DNA of 9,701 nt from Acidobacteriota bacterium (GTDB taxonomy: Bacteria > Acidobacteriota > Terriglobia > Bryobacterales > JACQDG01), in the NCBI GenBank assembly GCA_016201195.1, contig JACQDI010000565.1, positions 1-9,701 on the forward strand, given 5' to 3'. Of this stretch, positions 5,915 through 9,701 are shown piece by piece. The position numbers were made by a program, and so were the translations under genes. Position 1 is the first letter of the stretch, and every line of letters begins with the position of its first letter. The notes beneath the pieces were generated by a model that was given only the letters and a program-made list of their open reading frames with translations, searched no databases and was not told the DNA's origin.

Positions 5915-6228
5915 TACTTCTTGTATTTCTTGACGGCCCGCTCGAGCCCCGGGACCGCCTTCTCGAACTCGGCCTGGTTCATCGCCGGGATGAACTCGAT
6001 GTCCGCCTTCAGCGCCAGCCAGAGGGGCTCCACGATCGAGGGGATCTGGCTCGCATCCTGTACCGTCAGGACCAGGTAGATGGTTCGCTGCCCCTTGTCC
6101 ACGCAGTAGTAGACGGTCTCGGGTTTGAGATCGCCCAGCACGTCGGCCATGATCTTGCCCATGCTGGGGTTTTTCAGCAGCGCATTACCGGCTTCCAAGG
6201 GCAGAGTAGCTCTTACCAGAAATCGCAC
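5911..6228 (-). CDS. Small conserved-looking protein of unknown function (105 aa)
   Basis: A 105-residue soluble protein, not recognised as a named family. It begins with a beta-strand-like MRFLVRATLPLEAGN and contains DLKPETVYYCVDKGQRTIYL, then a helix, then LALKADIEFIPAMNQAEFEK. The alternation of strands and helices suggests a small ferredoxin-like or dimeric alpha-beta barrel fold (inference only). The start is a GTG at 6228, fixed by a perfect AAGGAGG six bases upstream. It lies 32 bp after the YjbQ-family gene on the same strand, so the two are probably co-transcribed. The Lys/Tyr-rich end (KKYKKY) is unremarkable. The stop, TAA in the minus strand, overlaps the TAG of the convergent PQQ-like gene within TTAG. 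Confidence 0.8.
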   Translation of the reverse strand: MRFLVRATLPLEAGNALLKNPSMGKIMADVLGDLKPETVYYCVDKGQRTIYLVLTVQDASQIPSIVEPLWLALKADIEFIPAMNQAEFEKAVPGLERAVKKYKKY

Positions 6229-6234
6229 GTATTT

Positions 6235-6241
6235 CCTCCTT
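6235..6241 (-). promoter_or_regulatory. Strong Shine-Dalgarno AAGGAGG deciding a GTG start
   Basis: The minus strand reads AAGGAGG, six bases before the GTG at 6228-6226. The near-perfect anti-16S match and ideal spacing settle the start of the 105-residue protein and suggest efficient translation. Confidence 0.75.
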
Positions 6242-6260
6242 GAGCAAAAACTCCAGTATA

Positions 6261-6674
6261 CTATTCGCCCATCACCTTGATGATGACCCGCTTGGGGCGC
6301 TGCCCGTCGAACTCGGCGTAGTAGACCTGCTGCCAGGGGCCGAAATCGAGGCGGCCTTTAGTGACCGGCACGATCACCTGGTGGTGCACGAGCAGGCTCT
6401 TCAGGTGCGAGTCGCCGTTGGTTTCGCCGGTGCGGTGATGCCGGTAATCCGGCCGGTAGGGGGCGAGCTTCTCCAGCCATTCGTCGATGTCGGCGATCAG
6501 GCCGTCCTCGGCGTCGTTCACCCACACGCCGGCTGTGATGTGCATGGCCGACACCAGGATCATGCCCTCCTGGATGCCGCTCTTCTTGAGCGCGGCCTCC
6601 ACCTTGGGCGTGATGTTGATGTACTCGCGATGCTTCGAGGTTTGGAAAGTCAGGTATTCGGTGTGGAAGCGCAT
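6261..6674 (-). CDS. yjbQ: YjbQ family protein (UPF0047, secondary thiamine-phosphate synthase type)
   Basis: A 137-residue cytoplasmic protein, the usual length of the YjbQ/UPF0047 family, whose E. coli member shows weak thiamine-phosphate synthase activity; its main role is unsettled. Family landmarks are seen in order: VSAMHITAGVWVNDAEDGLI with His45, DIDEWLEKLAPYRPDYRHH (62-80), GETNGDSHLKSLL with His90, VIVPVTKGRLDFGPWQQVYY (100-119) and EFDGQRPKRVIIKVMG at the end. The histidines and the G.W.. stretch match the conserved cavity of the family. The ATG at 6674 has no clear Shine-Dalgarno upstream. The gene diverges from the GatC-like gene with 42 bp between the starts and is followed on the same strand by the 105-residue gene. 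Confidence 0.9.
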   Translation of the reverse strand: MRFHTEYLTFQTSKHREYINITPKVEAALKKSGIQEGMILVSAMHITAGVWVNDAEDGLIADIDEWLEKLAPYRPDYRHHRTGETNGDSHLKSLLVHHQVIVPVTKGRLDFGPWQQVYYAEFDGQRPKRVIIKVMGE

Positions 6675-6716
6675 ATAGTGGACCGCTGGCAGCTCTTTGA
6701 TGATAGATTAGTCCCC

Positions 6717-6890
6717 ATGTGGAAAAACATCGCCCAGGCGCTGGGCCTGAGTATCCCCGAGCAGCAGTTGGAGGCCATCTCGCCGGTGCTCGACTCCCTG
6801 TGGTCGCAAACGCGCCAAGCGCTTGATCGGGATTTGAGCCGGGTGGATCCGGCCCTGACGTTTCATCCGGACCTGGGAGGCGAGGCGTGA
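6717..6890 (+). CDS. Short GatC/AtzG-like partner of the amidase (57 aa)
   Basis: A 57-residue helical protein whose stop overlaps the amidase start as GTGA. It carries LGLSIPEQQLEAISPVLDSL, a helix, then RDLSRVDPALTFHPD, the layout of very short GatC-like or AtzG-like proteins (helix, then an extended tail with a 'vdPa..f.p' motif) that wrap around amidases of the GatA family. In known pairs such as AtzG with AtzE the small protein stabilises the amidase. The ATG at 6717 lacks a ribosome site; an in-frame GTG at 6678 with GGAAG upstream would add 13 residues, but it would leave only three bases to the divergent yjbQ start. Too short to assign by similarity alone; context makes it persuasive. 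Confidence 0.7.
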   Translation: MWKNIAQALGLSIPEQQLEAISPVLDSLWSQTRQALDRDLSRVDPALTFHPDLGGEA

Positions 6891-8284
6891 CCATCCGCGA
6901 ACTGGCTCCGCAGATCCAGGCGGGCAAACTGTCGCCGGTCGAGCTGGCGGCCGAAACCTTCCGGCGCATCCGGCAGTTGAATCCAGCCCTGAACGCGTAC
7001 ATCACCGTGCTGGAAGAGCCGGCCCTGGAGCAGGCCCGGCAGGCGGAGCGGGAGATCCGCACCGGGCACTACCGCGGGCCGCTGCACGGCATTCCCTACG
7101 CGGCCAAGGACCTCTTCTACACCCGGGGCGTGGCCACCACCGCCGGATCGAAGCTGTTTCGCGACTTCGTCCCCGACTACGACGCGGCAGTCATCGAGCG
7201 GCTGCGCGACGCCGGGGCGGTGCTGGTGGGCAAGGCCGGATTGCACGAGCTGGCCTACGGGGTCACCAACAACAACCCGCACTTCGGGGCGGTGCACAAT
7301 CCCTGGGGCCTCGACCGGATTCCCGGCGGCTCGAGCGGCGGCTCGACCACGGCGCTCGCGGCCGGGTTGTGCACCTTCGCGCTCGGCTCCGACACTGGCG
7401 GCTCGGTGCGGATTCCCGCGTCCTTCTGCGGCGTCACAGGACTGAAGCCCACGTTCGGACGCATCAGCCGCTACGGCGTGTTCCCGCTCGGGCACACGCT
7501 CGATCACGTGGGGCACTTCGGCCAGACGGTGGCCGACGTGGCCACCATCCTCGAAGCGCTGGCCGGACCCGACCCGCGCGACGACAGCTCGGCCAACGAG
7601 CCGCCCCCACGCCTTGAGCTGCCCGCCGACCCCAAGCTGAAGGGCGTGCGCATCGGGGTACCTCGCAGCTATTACTTCGAGCGTCTCCAGCCGGAGGTGG
7701 ATTCGGCGGTCAAGGCGGCGCTCAAGACCTTGCAAGGGCTGGGGGCCGAGCTGCAAGAAATCGAGATCCCTGAAATCGAGGATTTCACGGTGATGAGCCG
7801 GTTGATCCTCATGCCGGAAGCGACCGCGCTGCATCGGCGTCACCTCAAGACCCGGCGCGCCGACATCGGTCCGGACGTTCTGGCGCTCCTCGACCAGGGC
7901 CAGTTCGTGCTTGCCACCGACTACCTCGACGCCCAGCGCCGCCGCCGGCAGCTCGTTCAGAACCTGGCGAAGCTGTTCGACCAGGTGCGGGTGATCGTCA
8001 CCCCGACGACACCCTCGACCGCTCCGAAGATCGGGCAGACCACCATGGAGCTCGGCGGCCGCCAGGAAGACGTGCGCCTGGGGTCCACCCGCCTGGTGCG
8101 GGCCCTGAACGTGGCGGGTGTGCCGGCGCTTTCCGCGCCCTGCGGATTCGATGGCCAGGGCTTGCCGATCGGGCTGCAAATCTTCGGCCGCGCCTTCGAT
8201 GAGGCGGGTGTGCTCCTGGTCGGCCACGCCTACGAGCAGGCCACGGAGTGGCACAAGCGCCGGCCGAAGGTCAACGCGGTATAA
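6887..8284 (+). CDS. GatA-like amidase (amidase signature family)
   Basis: A 465-residue cytoplasmic amidase of the amidase-signature family, hydrolysing an amide with a Ser-cisSer-Lys triad. The triad is complete: Lys74 in GIPYAAKD, cis-Ser149 in RIPGGSSGGS and nucleophile Ser173 in GSDTGGSVRIPASFCG; spacings of 75 and 24 residues match the family. Length and closing region (LSAPCGFDGQGLPIGLQIFG) fit the GatA/AtzE branch. No gatB is in the window, so a role in tRNA-dependent amidation is unlikely; a stand-alone amidase for a small substrate is more probable, but the substrate is unknown. The GTG start at 6887 overlaps the stop of the small upstream gene by 4 bp, so translation is coupled. 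Confidence 0.92.
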   Translation: MTIRELAPQIQAGKLSPVELAAETFRRIRQLNPALNAYITVLEEPALEQARQAEREIRTGHYRGPLHGIPYAAKDLFYTRGVATTAGSKLFRDFVPDYDAAVIERLRDAGAVLVGKAGLHELAYGVTNNNPHFGAVHNPWGLDRIPGGSSGGSTTALAAGLCTFALGSDTGGSVRIPASFCGVTGLKPTFGRISRYGVFPLGHTLDHVGHFGQTVADVATILEALAGPDPRDDSSANEPPPRLELPADPKLKGVRIGVPRSYYFERLQPEVDSAVKAALKTLQGLGAELQEIEIPEIEDFTVMSRLILMPEATALHRRHLKTRRADIGPDVLALLDQGQFVLATDYLDAQRRRRQLVQNLAKLFDQVRVIVTPTTPSTAPKIGQTTMELGGRQEDVRLGSTRLVRALNVAGVPALSAPCGFDGQGLPIGLQIFGRAFDEAGVLLVGHAYEQATEWHKRRPKVNAV

Positions 8285-8312
8285 TTTGTTGGAAGCTGTC
8301 AGCGAGCAGCCT

Positions 8313-8317
8313 GGAGG
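8313..8317 (+). promoter_or_regulatory. Shine-Dalgarno GGAGG of the oxidoreductase gene
   Basis: GGAGG six bases before the ATG at 8324, confirming the start of the Gfo/Idh/MocA gene. The 39-bp gap from the amidase stop also holds a TATAAT (8280-8285) without a matching -35 box. Confidence 0.65.
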
Positions 8318-8323
8318 TCTACT

Positions 8324-9664
8324 ATGCCCGACACACGTCACCTGAGCAGACGCGCGTTTTTGGGGTCGAGCGCTTTGGGCGCGAGCGCCGCCCTGGCCGG
8401 CCCGTTACAGAATAGCGGCAAGACGGGGCCGAATGATCGCGTTACCGCCGGCATGATAGCCGTTGGGGCGCGGGCCCAGGAGCTGCTGGAGGCCATCAAA
8501 CAGGTCGAGGGCACCGAGATCGTTGCCGTGTGCGACGCCTACAAGGGCCGCCTGGAGCGCGCTGTCGAGCGCACCGGCGGGCGCGCCAAGATCGTCTCCG
8601 ACTATCGCGAGATCCTCAACAACAAGTCGATCGACGTGGTCACCGTGGCTACGCCCGACCACTGGCACAAGAAAATGGTGATCGAGGCGCTCAAGGCCGG
8701 CAAGGACGTCTACTGCGAAAAGCCTCTCACCTATACCGTCGACGACGGCAACGAGATCCTGGAAGCGGTGCGCCAGACCGGGCGCCTGCTCCAGGTGGGC
8801 AGCCAGGGAATGAGTTCCCAGACCCAGCAGCAGGCCCGCGAGATGATCCGCTCGGGCAAGCTCGGCAAAATCACCATGATCCGCGCCTCCTACAATCGCA
8901 ACACGGCGGGCGGCGCGTGGATCTACCCCATCCCGCCCGACGCCTCCCCGGCCACCGTCAACTGGGAGATGTTCCTCGGCCCGGCCCCCAAGCGCGCCTT
9001 CGACCTGGCCCGCTTCTTCCGCTGGCGCTGCTACAAGGATTACTCCGGCGGCATCTCGACCGACCTGTTCGTCCACCTCTGCACCACGATCCATTTCCTG
9101 ATGGACGCCAAGATGCCCTCCTCGGTGGTGGCCATGGGCCAGCTCTACCGCTGGAAAGAAAGCCGCGACGTGCCCGACACGGTCAACGCCATCCTGGAGT
9201 ACCCCGAGGGCTTCACCGTTAACCTCAGCTCGACGTTCAATAACCAGATGTCGTCCGAGGGGTCGTTCCAGATCCTGGGCACCGAAGGCGCCCTCACCAT
9301 CGGCGGCTCGGGGCTGAACTACTACGCCGAAACGGCGGTCGAGGACAACAAATGGATCGTGGATAGCTGGCCGCGAGCGCTCGAAGACGCCTACTATCGC
9401 GACCCGAAGGTGATGCGCGAAGAGCTGCCCTCCACGCGACCGCCCAAGGTCAAGGAGACGGTGCAGACGTTCCGCGAAGCCGGCCTCGAGGCGACCATCG
9501 TGCATTTCCAGCACTTCTTCAACTCGGTCCGCACCCGCAAGCCGACCGTCGAGGACGCCCTCGCCGGCCACCGGGCCGCCGCCTGTGCCCACTTGATCAA
9601 CAGGGCTGCGGAAACCCGGAAGATGGTCTCGTGGGATTTCTCGCGGGAGAACATTCAGGCGTAG
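8324..9664 (+). CDS. Gfo/Idh/MocA family oxidoreductase with Tat signal
   Basis: A 446-residue NAD(P)-dependent oxidoreductase of the glucose-fructose oxidoreductase/inositol dehydrogenase/MocA family, probably acting on a sugar or cyclitol. The N-terminus has a Tat signal (SRRAFLG, 8-14, then an Ala-rich stretch to about 26), so it is predicted to be exported, as is common in acidobacteria and planctomycetes. The Rossmann part spans about 39-160 with EKP at 132-134, the family's catalytic/nucleotide-binding lysine. The C-terminal part carries NWEMFLGPAPKRAFD (213-227) and DYSGGISTDLFVH (239-251) ahead of the sheet domain. The nucleotide-binding loop is unusual: MIAVGARAQE has Ala where many relatives have three glycines (typically IGVGGRG). 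An SD at 8313 fixes the start. It lies 39 bp after the amidase and may share its transcript. Confidence 0.92.
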   Translation: MPDTRHLSRRAFLGSSALGASAALAGPLQNSGKTGPNDRVTAGMIAVGARAQELLEAIKQVEGTEIVAVCDAYKGRLERAVERTGGRAKIVSDYREILNNKSIDVVTVATPDHWHKKMVIEALKAGKDVYCEKPLTYTVDDGNEILEAVRQTGRLLQVGSQGMSSQTQQQAREMIRSGKLGKITMIRASYNRNTAGGAWIYPIPPDASPATVNWEMFLGPAPKRAFDLARFFRWRCYKDYSGGISTDLFVHLCTTIHFLMDAKMPSSVVAMGQLYRWKESRDVPDTVNAILEYPEGFTVNLSSTFNNQMSSEGSFQILGTEGALTIGGSGLNYYAETAVEDNKWIVDSWPRALEDAYYRDPKVMREELPSTRPPKVKETVQTFREAGLEATIVHFQHFFNSVRTRKPTVEDALAGHRAAACAHLINRAAETRKMVSWDFSRENIQA

Positions 9665-9670
9665 AAAATC

Positions 9671-9693
9671 AGTAGGCGGTAGGCAGTAGGCAG
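9671..9693 (+). repeat. Heptanucleotide tandem repeat (RGTAGGC)
   Basis: Three direct heptads, AGTAGGC, GGTAGGC and AGTAGGC, at 9671-9691, followed by the first two bases of a fourth, starting 7 bp after the oxidoreductase stop. One substitution in the second unit. Similar short GTAGGCA-type tandems occur in intergenic regions of acidobacterial genomes; the window ends before its downstream limit. Confidence 0.6.
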
Positions 9694-9701
9694 CACCCCC
9701 C

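Noticed and set aside
6240..6716. Extension of the GatC-like frame far upstream on the plus strand
   Set aside because: That part is antisense to yjbQ; similarity to GatC-like proteins begins only near 6717.
8280..8285. Perfect TATAAT across the amidase stop codon as a promoter for the oxidoreductase
   Set aside because: No acceptable -35 box at 16-18 bp and no extended -10; the match may be chance from the GTATAA end of the amidase gene.
6863..8341. 492-codon minus-strand open frame over the amidase
   Set aside because: Longest open frame in that region, but the plus frame has the complete amidase triad and coupled start; the antisense translation shows no family features.
8405..9592. 395-codon minus-strand open frame over the oxidoreductase
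   Set aside because: Antisense shadow; the plus strand has a Tat signal, ribosome site and family motifs.
9671..9693. CRISPR array
   Set aside because: Repeats are 7 bp with no spacers; a simple tandem repeat.

Overview
The window looks like a chromosomal segment of a high-GC, soil-type bacterium, most likely an acidobacterium of the Bryobacterales/Solibacter kind. The basis is the mix of families (Tat-exported DUF362 protein, secreted PQQ-like beta-propeller, Tat-exported Gfo/Idh/MocA protein, GatA-like amidase with a short GatC-like partner), strong GC bias at third codon positions and the long antisense shadow frames this produces. The taxonomic assignment is inference; no rRNA or marker gene is present.

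Layout. 1-625: 3' part of a carbon-nitrogen hydrolase. 626-2601: an accessory islet, visibly richer in AT than its surroundings. It carries one intact gene, an FRG-SET domain fusion on the minus strand, followed by about 780 bp with no intact gene. That stretch holds the wrecks of two divergently oriented toxin-antitoxin loci: a minus-strand ribbon-helix-helix-type antitoxin broken by several small lesions, and a plus-strand VapB-like antitoxin broken by an 11-bp tandem duplication, followed by a VapC-like PIN toxin cut off after about 35 codons. 2602-4631 (minus): a Tat-signal DUF362 protein translationally coupled to an unrecognised protein whose last dozen residues appear frameshifted. 4703-5914 (plus): a secreted PQQ-like beta-propeller protein, divergent from the DUF362 gene. 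5911-6674 (minus): a small unknown protein and a YjbQ-family protein. 6717-8284 (plus): a GatC-like mini-protein and a GatA-like amidase with overlapping start and stop. 8324-9664 (plus): a Tat-signal Gfo/Idh/MocA oxidoreductase, followed by a short heptanucleotide tandem repeat.

How they work together. Most of the window is ordinary small-molecule and envelope metabolism arranged in two-gene units. The most unusual items are the FRG-SET fusion, a predicted protein methyltransferase domain joined to an FRG domain of unknown activity, and the graveyard of antitoxin/toxin genes beside it. Together these mark the interval as a turnover hotspot where conflict-type genes arrive and decay. Whether the FRG-SET protein acts in defence is conjecture.
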